Origin: Pantoea latae
Lineage (GTDB): Bacteria; Pseudomonadota; Gammaproteobacteria; Enterobacterales; Enterobacteriaceae
Length of the DNA: 64,000 nucleotides
Direction of reading: 5' to 3'
Assembly (NCBI RefSeq): GCF_002077695.1
Contig: NZ_MWUE01000013.1
Coordinates: forward strand, 1-64,000
Shown here: positions 19,278 to 30,074 of the stretch, one piece after another
Numbering within the stretch: the stretch's first letter is position 1
Layout: each line of letters starts with the position of its first letter
The notes under the pieces: model-generated
Told to the model about the DNA's origin: nothing
The model's input: only the letters and a program-made list of their open reading frames with translations
The model's database searches: none
Program-made: the position numbers and the translations under genes

Positions 19278-19733
19278 TTATGCCTCCCGGCTACGGGCAC
19301 ACATCATGGTCGCTTCACAGACAATCTTGCCGTCAACGGTAGCAACGCCTTTAAAGCGCGTCAAACCACGGCGGGTTTTCTCGAAAGTCACTTCCATGAT
19401 CATTTGATCGCCCGGTACCACCGGACGCTTGAATCGGGCTTCGTCGATGCCGGCGAAATAGTAGAGTTCGCCCGGCTCCAGCTTGCCGACGCTTTTAAAC
19501 GCCAGGATGCCGGTAGCCTGCGCCATCGCTTCGAGGATCAGAACGCCTGGGAAAATCGGTTTACCAGGGAAGTGCCCCTGGAAAAACGGTTCGTTTACGG
19601 AGACATTCTTCACCGCGCGCAGATACTTGTGCTCTTCAAACTCCAGCACGCGATCAACCAGCAGAAACGGGTAGCGGTGCGGCAGCAGCTCTAAAATTTC
19701 TTCAATTTTCAGAGTATGAGTTTCAGTAGTCAA
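19278..19733 (-). CDS. fabZ: 3-hydroxyacyl-[ACP] dehydratase FabZ
   Basis: Dehydrates 3-hydroxyacyl-ACP in fatty-acid elongation and competes with LpxA for the same intermediate, so its place between lpxD and lpxA is functionally meaningful. It has 151 residues of hot-dog fold. The catalytic His and Glu are in [15 protein letters not shown] and LILEAMAQ. The start is TTG, preceded by GGAAGAG; E. coli fabZ also starts with TTG from memory. The rare start may keep FabZ low relative to LpxA. Confidence 0.97.
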   Translation of the reverse strand: MTTETHTLKIEEILELLPHRYPFLLVDRVLEFEEHKYLRAVKNVSVNEPFFQGHFPGKPIFPGVLILEAMAQATGILAFKSVGKLEPGELYYFAGIDEARFKRPVVPGDQMIMEVTFEKTRRGLTRFKGVATVDGKIVCEATMMCARSREA

Positions 19734-19774
19734 AATACTCTTCCTGTCCTAAAAATCTGATGACATCAATAACA

Positions 19775-19864
19775 CGGCCTGCACAGATCAAAACGATCCT
19801 CCGCAGGCCGAAATCGGTTCAATGGCGCCTGGCTTGCCTGCTTAGCAGTTTTTATTAGCAAGCC
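19775..19864 (-). other. two intercistronic hairpins between lpxD and fabZ
   Basis: The 151-base gap holds two stem-loops: CGGCCTGC / GCAGGCCG (19775-19810) and GGCTTGC / GCAAGCC (19831-19864). Neither has a following T tract on the minus strand. They could be processing sites or weak attenuators, since this is the largest gap in an otherwise tight run of genes. Confidence 0.5.
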
Positions 19865-19884
19865 GGTCGCATGTGGGATGGCGT

Positions 19885-20910
19885 TTAGTCGTCTTTGCCG
19901 ACCTTCCGCTCGATGGCTTTTAAGCGCTTGCTCATGTCATCGATGTTCATCACCAGCGCTGCAGTTTTGCGCCAGGTTTTGTTGGGTTGTAGCGGAATGC
20001 CCGAGGAGTATACCCCAGGCTCTGTGATAGGACGCATCACCATGCCCATTCCGGTCACGGTCACCTTGTCACAGATTTCCATATGGCCGTTAATGACGCT
20101 GGCACCGCCAATCATACAGTAACGTCCAATTTTCAAACTACCCGCCATGATCACACCACCCGCAACCGCGGTATTGTCGCCAATAACCACGTTGTGTGCG
20201 ATCTGACACTGGTTGTCTATGATAACACCATTGCCGATCAGAGTGTTATCCAGCGCGCCACGATCGATGGTGGTACAGGCGCCGATTTCAACCCGATCGC
20301 CGATAATAACAGCGCCAAGCTGCGGGATTTTCACCCAATTGCCGCGATCGTTGGCGTAGCCAAAGCCGTCAGCGCCGATCACGGTGCCAGACTGAATCAG
20401 ACAATCCTGACCGATTTCGATTTCGTGATAAATGGTCACGTTGGCCCACAGGCGGCTGTTGTTGCCGATGCGCGTCTTTTTACCGACGAAGCAACCCGCG
20501 CCGATCACCACGTTGTCGCCCAGCACCACGTCCGATTCAATCACCGCATTGGCGCCGACCGAAACGTTCTGCCCCAGCGTCGCGCGGGGATCGATCACCG
20601 CGCTGGGCGCGATATTCTGCGCCGGCTGCGGGGTAGTATCCAGCAGCTGAGCCATGCGCGCATAGGTCAGATAGGGATTCTTCACCACCAGCGCGGCCGT
20701 GTGACACCACTCCAGATCCGCTTCCGTCAGCACCACGGCCGATGCCTGACACTGGGCGAGCTGCTCGCGGTAGCGGCTGTTGCTAAGAAATGTGATTTGG
20801 CCGGTTTGGGCGGATTGCATAGAAGCAATGCCGGAGATGGCGAGGTCGCCATCTCCGTGCAATTCTGCATCCAACTGCTGGGCTAAATCAGCCAGTCGAA
20901 TTGATGACAT
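19885..20910 (-). CDS. lpxD: UDP-3-O-(3-hydroxymyristoyl)glucosamine N-acyltransferase
   Basis: Third step of lipid A synthesis: adds the second hydroxyacyl chain at N2. It has 341 residues (E. coli 341). An N-terminal uridine-binding domain spans to about 100, the hexapeptide beta-helix about 105-310, and the catalytic histidine is in [10 protein letters not shown] near 235-240. A C-terminal helix ends in IERKVGKDD. It starts 3 bases after skp ends. Confidence 0.97.
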   Translation of the reverse strand: MSSIRLADLAQQLDAELHGDGDLAISGIASMQSAQTGQITFLSNSRYREQLAQCQASAVVLTEADLEWCHTAALVVKNPYLTYARMAQLLDTTPQPAQNIAPSAVIDPRATLGQNVSVGANAVIESDVVLGDNVVIGAGCFVGKKTRIGNNSRLWANVTIYHEIEIGQDCLIQSGTVIGADGFGYANDRGNWVKIPQLGAVIIGDRVEIGACTTIDRGALDNTLIGNGVIIDNQCQIAHNVVIGDNTAVAGGVIMAGSLKIGRYCMIGGASVINGHMEICDKVTVTGMGMVMRPITEPGVYSSGIPLQPNKTWRKTAALVMNIDDMSKRLKAIERKVGKDD

Positions 20911-20913
20911 CGA

Positions 20914-21411
20914 TTATTTAACCTGTTTCAGCACGTCAGCGGTAATGTCTTTCGCGTTAGCCGCGTAAGCCACGGCGTTGGCGTCGATCACCACGTCATA
21001 ACCTTCATCGCTCGCCACTTTCTTCACGGCGTCCTGAATACGGCTCAGCAGCTTGTTGCGCTCTTCCATCTGACGACGACGGTTGTCCTGCTCAAACGCC
21101 TGCGCTTTAGAGGAGAAGGCTTCGCGCTGCGACATGACGTCTTTTTCCATGCGGCTGCGGTCGCTGGCCTTCATGGTTGAACCGTCACGCTGCAGGCGCT
21201 GCATTTTGGTCTGCAGGTCGCGCTCCTGGCTCTGCAGCTCGGTTGCACGGCCCTTGAACTCGTTTTCCAGCTGTTTAGCAACGGTCGCACGCTGCGGTAA
21301 CTGTTGGAAAATGCTGGACACGTTTACCACTGCGATTTTGTCAGCAGCCTGAGCGCCTGCGGAAACAGCTAAAGCAAGACCCAGTCCTGCGGCACACAAC
21401 AACTTTTTCAC
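20914..21411 (-). CDS. skp: periplasmic chaperone Skp (OmpH)
   Basis: Holds unfolded outer-membrane proteins in the periplasm and delivers them to the BAM complex. It has 165 residues (E. coli 161): a Sec signal peptide ending AQA (about residue 22), then long coiled-coil arms rich in K, E, R and Q at about 50-125, which form the trimeric jellyfish shape. The start is GTG with AAGGAG 6 bases upstream. It lies between bamA and lpxD. Confidence 0.97.
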   Translation of the reverse strand: MKKLLCAAGLGLALAVSAGAQAADKIAVVNVSSIFQQLPQRATVAKQLENEFKGRATELQSQERDLQTKMQRLQRDGSTMKASDRSRMEKDVMSQREAFSSKAQAFEQDNRRRQMEERNKLLSRIQDAVKKVASDEGYDVVIDANAVAYAANAKDITADVLKQVK

Positions 21412-21436
21412 TATAAACTCCTTACCATCAACGTTT

Positions 21437-21487
21437 GTGTCAGCGACACAGTGTTTGCTCCGAACCGCTATCGAGACTGCGGTTCGG
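21437..21487 (-). other. two hairpins between bamA and skp
   Basis: GTGTC / GACAC (21437-21449) and a 9-base stem CCGAACCGC / GCGGTTCGG (21460-21487) lie in the 113-base gap. No T run follows on the minus strand, so they look like processing or stability elements rather than terminators. Confidence 0.5.
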
Positions 21488-21524
21488 TAGCAAGACTTCA
21501 GCTTACGCTTCCTTGCTCAGAACC

Positions 21525-23936
21525 TTACCAGGTTTTACCAATGTTAAACTGGAACTGTTCTGATTTGTCCCCTTCCACTTTCTTGACCGGCTGCGCATAG
21601 GAGAAGACCAACGGTCCCAGCGGAGACATCCACTGCAGCGCGATACCGCTTGAAACGCGGATATTGTTCGGATCGCTGTAGTCCGGGATGCCGGCAGCGC
21701 GGGTTTCATCGGTGTTCTGCCACTTGGTGTCCCAGACGGTGCCCGCATCGACGAACAGCGAGGTGCGCACCGAGTTGGCATACTTCTCGCTCAGGAACGG
21801 CGTCGGCGTAATCAGCTCGAGGCTGGCCACCGCCATCGCGTTGCCGCCCACCGCGTCGCTCGACTTACAGATGCCGTTCGGATCGCTCAGCGTACAGGTT
21901 GAGGAGCCGTCGTTCAGGTAAGCCGCTTTCGGACCGATGGTGTTGGAGCGGAAACCGCGCACCGTGCTGGAGCCGCCCGCATAGAAGTTCTCATAGAACG
22001 GCATCTCTTTGCCGCCCAGACCGTCGCCGTAACCGACGCGGCCGCGGCCTAACAGCACCCAGGTGCGATCGCGGTTCAGCGGCACGAACTGCTGCGTGTC
22101 CAGCGTCGCTTTATAGAAGCTGTTGTCCGAGCCCGGAATGGTGACCTTGCCGTTCAGGTTGGTACGGTTACCCGCCGTCGGGAAGAAGCCGCGATCGAGG
22201 GTGTTATAGGTCCAGCCGTAGTTGAAGGTGAAGTCATCGGCGGAGAAGTCGCCTTTGTCGTTCAGCTCCTGCGGCTTGCCAACGGAGTCGAGATAACGCC
22301 ACATCGCCACCTGCGGCTGCATGTTGGAGAGGTCGTTATGCACATAGCCCAGACCGACGCGCAGCGTGTTGTTCTCGTTGACCGGGAAGCCGAGCGTGCC
22401 GTCTACGCCATAACTCTTGTTGGTGTAGTCGGAGAGATCCGCGTCGTCCGCTTTAAAGTCGTTGTAGAACACGCGGCCGCCGAGGCTCACGCCATCCACC
22501 GTAAAGTACGGATCGGTCAGCGAGAATTCCGCATAGGTCTGGTAGTCGTTTTTGGTGCCGCTGATGCTCACCGTGTTGCCGGTGCCCAGCCAGTTATCCT
22601 GGGTGACGCCAACCTGGAAGCTGACGCCGCTTTCGGTGCCGTAGCCGACGCCGAAGTTAAAGGTGCCGGTGTTGCGCTCTTTCACCTTGTAGACCACGTC
22701 CACCTGATCCGGCGAACCCGATACGCGCTGGGTATCGACGTCCACGGTTTCAAAGTAGCCGGTACGGTTCAGGCGCTCTTTGCCCTGCTCGACCAGGTCG
22801 CTACCCAGCCATGCGCCTTCCATCTGGCGCATTTCGCGGCGCAGCACCGCGTCTTTCGAGGTGTCATTGCCCTCAAAGCGCACTTTACGCACGTAGTAAC
22901 GGTTGCCGGCATCCACGCTGATATGCAGCTTCACCGTTTTATCGGCGTCGTTGATCTCCGGCTGCGTCATCACGCGCGGATAGGCGTAGCCGTAGCGGCC
23001 CAGCAGCTTCTTGATGTCATCTTCCATCTGGGTGACTTTGGTGCCGTTATACAGCTCGCCCGATGGGATTTGCGTCAGATGTTCGATCTCTGCCGAGTGG
23101 CCCGCCATGCTGCCGTTGACGATCACGCCGGCGATTTTGTACTGATCGCCCTCGGTGATATTAACGGTGATGTAGATGCCTTTTTTATCCGGCGTCAGGC
23201 TGACCTGCGTCGAATCGATATTGAAGCGCGCATAGCCGCGATCGAGGTAGAAGCTGCGCAGGGTTTCCAGGTCGCCCGCCAGTTTCTGCTTTTGGTATTT
23301 GCGATCGCCGACCACGTTCCACCACGGCACTTCGTCGCGCAGCTGGAAACGGGAGATCAGCTCATCGGAGCTGAAGGCTTTATTGCCGACGATGTTGATC
23401 TGCTGAATTTTGGCGGAGACGCCTTCAGTGAAGACCAGCTTCAGGTCCACGCGGTTACGCGGCAGCGGCGTGACCACCGCCTTCACGTTGGCGGTGTATT
23501 TGCCCACGCTGTAGTAGAAATCCTCCAGCCCTTTCTCGATCGACGAGAGGGTGGTGCGGTCCAGGGCTTCGCCTACGCGCACGCCAGAGGCCTCAAGGTT
23601 CTGCTTGAGCTGATCCTCTTTCACCGCTTTGTTGCCGGTAAAGGTAATGCTGGCAATGGTAGGACGTTCTTTAACCTGAACAATCAGCGTGGTTCCGTCG
23701 CGCAGGACCTGAACATCCTCAAAGTTGCCGGTCGCGAACAGGGAACGAATGGTGTTTTTGACATCTTCGTCATTCACCGTATCGCCAACTCGTACCGGCA
23801 TGCTCAGCAGAGCCGCGCCGACGGCGACTCGCTGCAGCCCTTCGAAATGAATATCCTTCACCACGAAATCGTCTGCACCGTAAACGGTGGCGCTGCTAAA
23901 CAGCAGCGACGCTATGAGCAACTTTTTCATCGCCAT
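21525..23936 (-). CDS. bamA: outer-membrane protein assembly factor BamA
   Basis: Core of the BAM complex that folds beta-barrels into the outer membrane. It has 803 residues (E. coli 810): signal peptide ending VYG|AD, five POTRA domains to about residue 420, then a 16-strand barrel with the VRGF lid-lock motif in [10 protein letters not shown] and a C-terminal beta-signal ending GKTW. I chose the ATG giving MAMKKLL, as in E. coli; an upstream GTG would add eight residues. The extracellular loop near residues 670-690 is shorter than in E. coli, as expected for exposed loops. Confidence 0.97.
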   Translation of the reverse strand: MAMKKLLIASLLFSSATVYGADDFVVKDIHFEGLQRVAVGAALLSMPVRVGDTVNDEDVKNTIRSLFATGNFEDVQVLRDGTTLIVQVKERPTIASITFTGNKAVKEDQLKQNLEASGVRVGEALDRTTLSSIEKGLEDFYYSVGKYTANVKAVVTPLPRNRVDLKLVFTEGVSAKIQQINIVGNKAFSSDELISRFQLRDEVPWWNVVGDRKYQKQKLAGDLETLRSFYLDRGYARFNIDSTQVSLTPDKKGIYITVNITEGDQYKIAGVIVNGSMAGHSAEIEHLTQIPSGELYNGTKVTQMEDDIKKLLGRYGYAYPRVMTQPEINDADKTVKLHISVDAGNRYYVRKVRFEGNDTSKDAVLRREMRQMEGAWLGSDLVEQGKERLNRTGYFETVDVDTQRVSGSPDQVDVVYKVKERNTGTFNFGVGYGTESGVSFQVGVTQDNWLGTGNTVSISGTKNDYQTYAEFSLTDPYFTVDGVSLGGRVFYNDFKADDADLSDYTNKSYGVDGTLGFPVNENNTLRVGLGYVHNDLSNMQPQVAMWRYLDSVGKPQELNDKGDFSADDFTFNYGWTYNTLDRGFFPTAGNRTNLNGKVTIPGSDNSFYKATLDTQQFVPLNRDRTWVLLGRGRVGYGDGLGGKEMPFYENFYAGGSSTVRGFRSNTIGPKAAYLNDGSSTCTLSDPNGICKSSDAVGGNAMAVASLELITPTPFLSEKYANSVRTSLFVDAGTVWDTKWQNTDETRAAGIPDYSDPNNIRVSSGIALQWMSPLGPLVFSYAQPVKKVEGDKSEQFQFNIGKTW

Positions 23937-23987
23937 CGTTATTATGCGTTTTCCTAACACATCCCGCGTCTGTCTGCGTTCCAGCGA

Positions 23988-25337
23988 TTACAGACGTGAG
24001 AAATCATTGAAAAGTGCAAGCCCCATTAACAACACCAGCAGGATTGAGCCAATGCGATAACTGAAGTCCTGAACTCGCTCGGACACCGGTCCACCTTTGA
24101 TCTTTTCGATCGCCAGAAAGAGCAAATGCCCACCATCTAACACCGGCAGTGGGAAGAGATTGATGATTCCGAGATTGACGCTAATCAACGCCAGAAACAT
24201 CAGGTAGTAAATCATCCCGTATTCCGCTGACAAACCTGCGCCCTGCGCGATCGAAATCGGCCCGCTCAGGTTGTTCAGCTTCACATCGCCGGTAATTAAC
24301 TTGCCCAGCATGGAGACCGTCAGCTTCATCAGTTGCCAGGTCTTCGCGCTGGCCTCACCAATAGCGTCGAACGCGCCATACTGCCTTACCGTTTTATAGG
24401 CTTCCGGCAGCGGGATCACGCGCGGGATCACCCCGGCGAAACCTTCTGCTTTCGCGCCTGGTCTGGCTTCCGGCGTCAGGTGCAGCTGCACCGTTTCGCC
24501 GTTGCGATCCACGTCCAGAACCATCTCTGTGCCGGGATTATCCCGCACCTGCGTGACAAAAGCCTGCCATTGCGTCAACGGCTGACCATCGACTTTAACG
24601 ATCCTGTCGCCCGCTTGCAAACCGGCAACGCTCGCGGGTGAGTTTGCCTGCACCTCCGCCAGCGTGGTTTCGATTTGCGGCCCGCGCGGACGAATGCCCA
24701 ACGCGACAACCGGATCCTCTTTGTCTGGCTCGAACTGCCAGTTGCGCAGGTCGACCGCTTTCTGCTGCGTCGCCTCTTCGCCGAAGCGCGAGACGGTCAG
24801 CACCGTTTGCGCGTCACCGATTTTGCCGATCAGCGCCATACGCACGGCATCCCAGTCAGGCGTTTCGATACCGTCTACCGCTTTAAGTTCCATTCCGCTG
24901 GCAATTTGCGCTTCCGCCGCCACCGAACCGTTCACTATTTCGCCGACCACCGGGCGCACGCCAGGCACGCCGTGCATAAACACGACCCAGTAGGCGAACA
25001 CGGCGAAGATGAAGTTGGCGACGGGACCGGCGGCGATAATCGCCGCGCGCTGCCAGATGGCTTTGTTGTTAAACGCCTGATGACGCAGTTCGGCGGGCAC
25101 GCTTTCCACGCGCTCGTCGAGCATTTTGACATAGCCCCCGAGCGGGATCAGCGCGATGACATATTCGGTGCCCTGCTTATCGCGACGCTGCCAGAGCGCC
25201 TTGCCGAAGCCAATCGAGAAGCGCTCAACGCGCACGCCGCAGCGGCGCGCCACCCAGAAATGGCCAAACTCGTGAACGGTGATCAGCACGCCGAGGGCGA
25301 TGATAAAGGCGACGAAACTCCACAATATACTCAACAT
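23988..25337 (-). CDS. rseP: sigma-E regulator protease RseP
   Basis: Site-2 intramembrane metalloprotease that cuts RseA after DegS and frees sigma E; it also degrades signal-peptide remnants. It has 449 residues (E. coli 450). The zinc motif HEFGH is at 22-26 in the first membrane helix, two PDZ domains lie at about 115-310, and the second catalytic motif LDGGHL is near 400, with membrane helices at both ends. It lies just upstream of bamA, linking envelope stress sensing to barrel assembly. The degP gene in this window carries a sigma-E promoter. Confidence 0.97.
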   Translation of the reverse strand: MLSILWSFVAFIIALGVLITVHEFGHFWVARRCGVRVERFSIGFGKALWQRRDKQGTEYVIALIPLGGYVKMLDERVESVPAELRHQAFNNKAIWQRAAIIAAGPVANFIFAVFAYWVVFMHGVPGVRPVVGEIVNGSVAAEAQIASGMELKAVDGIETPDWDAVRMALIGKIGDAQTVLTVSRFGEEATQQKAVDLRNWQFEPDKEDPVVALGIRPRGPQIETTLAEVQANSPASVAGLQAGDRIVKVDGQPLTQWQAFVTQVRDNPGTEMVLDVDRNGETVQLHLTPEARPGAKAEGFAGVIPRVIPLPEAYKTVRQYGAFDAIGEASAKTWQLMKLTVSMLGKLITGDVKLNNLSGPISIAQGAGLSAEYGMIYYLMFLALISVNLGIINLFPLPVLDGGHLLFLAIEKIKGGPVSERVQDFSYRIGSILLVLLMGLALFNDFSRL

Positions 25338-25349
25338 CTACGCCTGTCC

Positions 25350-26207
25350 TCAGAGGGTGCGGAACACCAGCAATAGCAAGCAGGCGAAAACCGGCACCGC
25401 GGCGGTGAGGCTGTCGATGCGATCGAGAATGCCGCCGTGACCGGGGATCAGGTTGCCGCTGTCTTTGATGCCCGCTTCGCGTTTAAACATGCTTTCCGTT
25501 AAATCGCCCAGCACCGAAGCGAGCGTCGCCAGCACGGCGCAGATAACCAGCGTGCCGGCCGAGACGCTCAGCGGCGCGAGGCTGGCGAACAGCCAGGCGA
25601 TCAGCGCGGAACAGACCAGCCCGCCAAAGAAGCCTTCCCAGGTTTTGCCGGGCGATACTTTCGGCGCCAGCTTATGCTTGCCGAACAGTCGGCCGAACAT
25701 ATAGGCGCCGGAATCCGCGCCCCACACCAGCAGCATCACAAACAGCAGCCACCAGGAACCGGCAAAGCGATCGCTGTCGTAGTGATACTGACGCAGCGCC
25801 ACCATTCCCCAGAAAAAGGGAACCAGCGTGAGCAGGCCAAACAGCAGACGCAGCGGACGCGAATGACGCCACAGCGCGGCCGACGCGGGATAGGAGAGAA
25901 CCAGCAGCAGCGCGGCAATCCACCACGCCAGCGACGCCCAGAGCGACGTGGCGACCTGCGGCAGATGCACGTCGCGCTGATAAGGAGGAAGGGTAAAAAG
26001 CATCGCTGACAGCAGCAGTCCGCAGAGAACCGAGAGCCAGATGCGCTGCTGACGCGACGCCATGCCCGCAAACTGACCCCATTCCCAGGCGGCCAGCATG
26101 CAGATGACGATCATCGTCATCGCAAAACCTACAGGCGGTAACCAGAAAAGCGCAGCAATCACCAGCGGAATAAGAATAAGCGCGGTAATCAGACGAGACT
26201 TCAGCAA
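25350..26207 (-). CDS. cdsA: phosphatidate cytidylyltransferase
   Basis: Makes CDP-diacylglycerol from phosphatidic acid and CTP, the branch point of phospholipid synthesis, in the inner membrane. It has 285 residues and about eight hydrophobic helices. The family signature SMFKREAGIKDSGNLIPGHG (with GGILDRID next) lies near 238-265. The start is TTG. It is 18 bases after uppS and 12 before rseP. Confidence 0.97.
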   Translation of the reverse strand: MLKSRLITALILIPLVIAALFWLPPVGFAMTMIVICMLAAWEWGQFAGMASRQQRIWLSVLCGLLLSAMLFTLPPYQRDVHLPQVATSLWASLAWWIAALLLVLSYPASAALWRHSRPLRLLFGLLTLVPFFWGMVALRQYHYDSDRFAGSWWLLFVMLLVWGADSGAYMFGRLFGKHKLAPKVSPGKTWEGFFGGLVCSALIAWLFASLAPLSVSAGTLVICAVLATLASVLGDLTESMFKREAGIKDSGNLIPGHGGILDRIDSLTAAVPVFACLLLLVFRTL

Positions 26208-26225
26208 AGGTTACCCCCTGTTTGC

Positions 26226-26978
26226 TCAGGCGCCGCCTGGTGCAGCGCCGCCAAAACGACGCTCCCGCAGAGAGAATGCATTCAGTGCACCTTCAAAAAC
26301 GTGTTCATCAAAATCAGGCCAAAGAACATCGGTAAAATAAAACTCAGCATAGGCGATCTGCCACAGCAGGAAGTTGCTAATCCGATGCTCTCCCCCGGTC
26401 CTTATCACTAAATCCACTGGAGCCAGCCCCTGCATGCAGAGATGCGCAGACAGGTTCTCCTCGGTGATCTGGTCAGGACGCAGCAAACCTTCCTGAACCT
26501 GCTCAGCGAGTTTTTTTACTCCCTGGATAATATCCCAACGTCCGCCATAGTTCGCGGCAATATTGAGAGTCAGTCCACTATTTTGCTGAGTCAGTTCCTC
26601 GGCGCGACGAATACGCTCCTGAATACGGTTACTGAAACGGCTCACGTCGCCGATAATGCGCAGACGCACGTTGTGCTTGTGCAGGCTCTTCACTTCACTG
26701 TCGAGCGCCCAGACAAACAGCTCCATCAGCGCCGTCACTTCCTGAGGCGGACGGCTCCAGTTTTCACTGCTGAAGGCATAGAGCGTCAGCGCTTCAAGAT
26801 TATTGCTGACGGCGAAGCTGACGGAGCGGCGCACCGCTTTTACGCCCGCCTTATGGCCGGAAATACGCAGTTTTCCCTGATTTTTAGCCCAGCGACCATT
26901 GCCATCCATGATGATAGCGACGTGACGCGGGCCTGTTCCCTGCTGGTCATCGGTTTTGTTGTGATTATTGGACGACAT
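26226..26978 (-). CDS. uppS: undecaprenyl diphosphate synthase
   Basis: Condenses eight isopentenyl diphosphates onto farnesyl diphosphate to make the C55 carrier lipid for peptidoglycan, O antigen and other glycans (also named ispU). It has 250 residues with the catalytic aspartate in [11 protein letters not shown] (Asp25), a conserved SSENW near 80, and [15 protein letters not shown] near 195-210. A promoter lies upstream at 27106-27134. Confidence 0.97.
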   Translation of the reverse strand: MSSNNHNKTDDQQGTGPRHVAIIMDGNGRWAKNQGKLRISGHKAGVKAVRRSVSFAVSNNLEALTLYAFSSENWSRPPQEVTALMELFVWALDSEVKSLHKHNVRLRIIGDVSRFSNRIQERIRRAEELTQQNSGLTLNIAANYGGRWDIIQGVKKLAEQVQEGLLRPDQITEENLSAHLCMQGLAPVDLVIRTGGEHRISNFLLWQIAYAEFYFTDVLWPDFDEHVFEGALNAFSLRERRFGGAAPGGA

Positions 26979-27043
26979 AACGCGTAATTAATTCCTGTTG
27001 TCAGAAATGCTGTGGTTTCTGAATACATTGCGCCCGGTACTCT

Positions 27044-27063
27044 CTCGCCCAAAAAGGGGCGAG
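27044..27063 (-). other. hairpin in the uppS leader
   Basis: CTCGCCC / GGGCGAG stem with an A/G-rich loop, between the uppS promoter and start codon. On the minus strand the loop reads CTTTTT. No downstream T run, so a leader structure rather than a terminator. Confidence 0.4.
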
Positions 27064-27105
27064 GCGCATCTGATACGATGCTATACCCGGAAACGCGAGC
27101 GAGCG

Positions 27106-27134
27106 ACTATACCATTTTCGCCACAGGCGAACAA
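27106..27134 (-). promoter_or_regulatory. promoter of uppS-cdsA-rseP-bamA block
   Basis: On the minus strand, -35 TTGTTC (27129-27134), 17-base spacer, -10 TATAGT (27106-27111). It lies 128 bases before the uppS ATG, just beyond the dxr stop. Confidence 0.6.
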
Positions 27135-27147
27135 ATAGCGGCGCGCG

Positions 27148-28350
27148 TTAACGCGAGGAGGCGAAACGCGGCAGCATCGCTGTGGCTCGGGCGCGCGCGG
27201 CGCGGTCGATATCCAGCACGGCGTCCACGGACTCTGGCTCTGCGAACGTCTGCGCCGCCAGCACCTCGCTGTTGAGCGCCGCGATGTCGGTAAAGCGAAT
27301 CTGGTTGTCCAGAAAGGCCGCCACCGCAACCTCGTTGGCCGCGTTCAGCGTGGTGGTCGCCGCCTGGCCCGCCTCGCAGGCTTCTATCGCCAGCTTCAGG
27401 CAAGGGTAGCGGGCAAAGTCGGGTTCGGCGAACGTCAGCGCGGACATGCGGGTGAAGTCCAGCGGCGTCACGCCTGCCGTAATACGCGCGGGCCACGCCA
27501 TGCAGTGAGCAATGGGGGTGCGCATATCCGGTGAACCGAGCTGTGCCAGCACGCTGCCGTCGCAGTAGCGCACCATGGAGTGGATCATCGACTGCGGATG
27601 CAGGATCACCTCCATTTGCGCTGCGCTGGCGTTAAATAACCAGCGGGCTTCAATGTATTCGAGACCTTTATTCATCATGGTGGCCGAGTCGACGGAGATT
27701 TTACGCCCCATCGACCAGTTCGGATGCGCGCAGGCCTGATCCGGCGACATGGTCGCGAGGTCGGCCAGCGGCGTGTCACGAAAAGGACCACCCGATCCCG
27801 TAAGGATAATGGACTCAATGCCATTTTCTCGCAGGCCAGCGTATCCTAACTGATGCTGGATGGAAGCGGGCAAACTCTGAAAAATGGCGTTGTGCTCGCT
27901 GTCGACGGGCAGCAGCTGCGCCTGATGGTGACGCACCGCCTCCATAAACAAACGGCCGCAGGTGACAAGGGACTCTTTATTGGCGAGCAGCACGCTTTTG
28001 CCGGCGCGGATTGCCGCCAGCGTCGGCAGCAGCCCCGAGGCGCCGACGATCGCCGCCATCACCTGATCGACCTCGTCCAGCGCGGCCAGCTCGCAGGCAG
28101 CCTGAACGCCGGAGAGCACTTCGGTCGCCACGTTGAGTGCTTTCAGTCGTTCACGCAGCGCCTGCGCGGACGCCTCGTCCGCCATCGCGGCATAGCGCGG
28201 CTGGAAGGTCTGGCACTGCTCCGCCATCAGCGCGACGTTTTGTCCGGCCACTAGCGCGGTGATCTGGTAAAGCTCGGGATGGGCGCGCACCACCGCCAGC
28301 GTGCTGGCGCCAATCGATCCGGTGGAACCCAGCAAGGTTAATCGCTTCAT
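27148..28350 (-). CDS. dxr: 1-deoxy-D-xylulose 5-phosphate reductoisomerase
   Basis: Converts DXP to methylerythritol phosphate with NADPH, the first committed step of isoprenoid synthesis by the MEP route (also named ispC). It has 400 residues (E. coli 398). The NADPH loop GSTGSIG is at 8-14, NKESLV near 125, and substrate-binding SGGPFRD and [18 protein letters not shown] near 185-230. I chose the ATG giving MKRLTLLG, with AGGGAG upstream, over an earlier in-frame ATG. It feeds uppS next door. Confidence 0.97.
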   Translation of the reverse strand: MKRLTLLGSTGSIGASTLAVVRAHPELYQITALVAGQNVALMAEQCQTFQPRYAAMADEASAQALRERLKALNVATEVLSGVQAACELAALDEVDQVMAAIVGASGLLPTLAAIRAGKSVLLANKESLVTCGRLFMEAVRHHQAQLLPVDSEHNAIFQSLPASIQHQLGYAGLRENGIESIILTGSGGPFRDTPLADLATMSPDQACAHPNWSMGRKISVDSATMMNKGLEYIEARWLFNASAAQMEVILHPQSMIHSMVRYCDGSVLAQLGSPDMRTPIAHCMAWPARITAGVTPLDFTRMSALTFAEPDFARYPCLKLAIEACEAGQAATTTLNAANEVAVAAFLDNQIRFTDIAALNSEVLAAQTFAEPESVDAVLDIDRAARARATAMLPRFASSR

Positions 28351-28405
28351 TTCGCTCTCCCTGTGAAGGCGCTGAATCACTCCGCAAGCGCGGAAGGCAT
28401 AATGT

Positions 28406-28456
28406 AAAACGCCGCCAGAGCGCATTCGCAATGAACGCAGCTCTGAACGGCGTTTG
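28406..28456 (-). terminator. long terminator of frr
   Basis: On the minus strand a long, slightly imperfect hairpin (outer arms AACGCCG and CGGCGTT, inner arms CAGAGC and GCTCTG, loop ATTG) ends in TTTTACATT. It lies 40 bases after the frr stop and isolates dxr. Confidence 0.8.
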
Positions 28457-28495
28457 ATACCCAACGAGGTTGAGTATAGAGCGCAGCTGACGGGA

Positions 28496-29053
28496 TTAGA
28501 ACTCCATCAGCTCCTTCTCTTTTTCGGCCAGCGCCGCATCGACGTTCTTGATGCGCGCATCGGTCATTTTCTGGATCTCGTCCTGAGTACGACGCTCGTC
28601 GTCTTCGCTGATCTCTTTGTCTTTCAGCAACGCTTTGATCTTGTCGTTGGCGTCGCGACGCACGTTGCGCACGGAAACGCGACCCTGCTCGGCTTCGCCG
28701 CGCACGATCTTGATCAGATCTTTACGACGCTCTTCGGTCAGCGCAGGCAGCGGAACGCGAATGTCGCTGCCGGCTGAGTTCGGGTTCAGGCCGAGGTCGG
28801 AAGCCATAATGGCTTTTTCCACTGCCGGGCCCATTGAGCGGTCGAACACGTTGATTTTCAGCGTGCGCGAGTCTTCTACCGTCACGGACGCGAGCTGACG
28901 CAGCGGCGTCGGCGTGCCGTAGTATTCGACCACGATACCGTCGAGCAGAGAAGGAGAAGCACGACCGGTGCGCACTTTGCTGATGGTGTTTTTAAACGCT
29001 TCGACGCATTTGTCCATGCGCGTTTCAGCATCTTTTTTGATGTCGTTAATCAC
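28496..29053 (-). CDS. frr: ribosome recycling factor
   Basis: With EF-G it splits the post-termination ribosome. It has 185 residues, as in E. coli: a three-helix bundle plus a beta/alpha/beta domain in the middle. Conserved [15 protein letters not shown] is near residues 25-40, and [20 protein letters not shown], split by a domain boundary, is near 125-145. The start is GTG, as in E. coli. It lies 141 bases downstream of pyrH. Confidence 0.97.
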   Translation of the reverse strand: MINDIKKDAETRMDKCVEAFKNTISKVRTGRASPSLLDGIVVEYYGTPTPLRQLASVTVEDSRTLKINVFDRSMGPAVEKAIMASDLGLNPNSAGSDIRVPLPALTEERRKDLIKIVRGEAEQGRVSVRNVRRDANDKIKALLKDKEISEDDERRTQDEIQKMTDARIKNVDAALAEKEKELMEF

Positions 29054-29086
29054 GTTGAAACCCTTGGATTCGGTTTGACCTGGCCA

Positions 29087-29158
29087 TTCCGGCGGCGCCG
29101 GAAGCGGTATCGCCGTTGAGCGATAATCCTGAATGGTGCGCGGTGGCGTTCACCGCGC
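29087..29158 (-). other. paired hairpins between pyrH and frr
   Basis: TTCCGGC / GCCGGAA around GGC (29087-29103) and GCGCGGTG / CACCGCGC around GCGTT (29138-29158) fill the gap. No T run follows. They may shape processing of a pyrH-frr transcript. Confidence 0.5.
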
Positions 29159-29194
29159 CGACAGAATATACCTTATTTTATCTTGCGTCGGGTA

Positions 29195-29920
29195 TTAATG
29201 CGTAATCAGGGTGCCTTCTTTTTCACCCATCACCACGCGACGCAGCGCGCCAGGTTTGTTCATATTAAATACGCGGATCGGCAGCTGGTGGTCACGCGCT
29301 AGCGTAAAGGCCGCCAGATCCATCACTTTCAGCTCTTTTTCCAGCACTTCGGCGTAGGAGAGCTGATCGTACAGCGTCGCATCCGGGTTTTTCACCGGGT
29401 CAGCTGAATAGACGCCATCGACTTTAGTGGCTTTCAGCACCACGTCGGCTTCGATTTCGATGCCGCGCAGGCAGGCCGCTGAGTCGGTGGTGAAGAACGG
29501 GTTGCCGGTGCCGGCAGAGAAAATCACCACGCGGTTGTTGCGCAGCAGGCTGATCGCTTCCGCCCAGCTGTAATTGTCGCACACGCCGTTCAGCGGGATA
29601 GCTGACATCAGGCGCGCGTTGACATAGGCGCGGTGCAGTGCGTCGCGCATCGCCAGGCCGTTCATGACGGTCGCCAGCATGCCCATGTGGTCGCCGACTA
29701 CGCGGTTCATGCCCGCCTGCGCCAGGCCCGCGCCGCGGAACAGGTTGCCACCGCCGATCACCACGCCCACCTGAATGCCCAGCTCGACCAGTTCTTTCAC
29801 CTCTTGCGCCATGCGGTCAAGCACGCTCGCGTCGATACCAAAACCTTCGGCACCTTGCAGTGCTTCGCCACTCAGTTTCAGCAGGATACGTTGATATACA
29901 GGTTTTGCGTTGGTCGCCAT
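29195..29920 (-). CDS. pyrH: uridylate kinase
   Basis: Phosphorylates UMP to UDP; a hexamer activated by GTP and inhibited by UTP in E. coli. It has 241 residues of amino-acid-kinase fold. The N-terminal LKLSGEAL is at about 13-20, GGGNLFRG near 57-64, and [16 protein letters not shown] near 134-150. A purine-rich AGGAAGA precedes the ATG. It sits between tsf and frr in the conserved order rpsB-tsf-pyrH-frr. Confidence 0.98.
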   Translation of the reverse strand: MATNAKPVYQRILLKLSGEALQGAEGFGIDASVLDRMAQEVKELVELGIQVGVVIGGGNLFRGAGLAQAGMNRVVGDHMGMLATVMNGLAMRDALHRAYVNARLMSAIPLNGVCDNYSWAEAISLLRNNRVVIFSAGTGNPFFTTDSAACLRGIEIEADVVLKATKVDGVYSADPVKNPDATLYDQLSYAEVLEKELKVMDLAAFTLARDHQLPIRVFNMNKPGALRRVVMGEKEGTLITH

Positions 29921-30037
29921 GGTCGGTTCTTCCTGGAAGAGTTGAAAAGGAGAAATTAAATCTGATCGATCATCCGCTTAGCCAGTGCAAATTACTATTG
30001 GGATGAGACTGAAAAGCGCCTGCTTTGCGCAGCAGAC

Positions 30038-30063
30038 AAAAAAGAACCGCCTTCTGGCGGTTC
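30038..30063 (-). terminator. terminator of rpsB-tsf
   Basis: On the minus strand GAACCGCC / GGCGGTTC with loop AGAA is followed by six T, 11 bases after the tsf stop. Confidence 0.92.
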
Positions 30064-30074
30064 CTTTGACAGCA

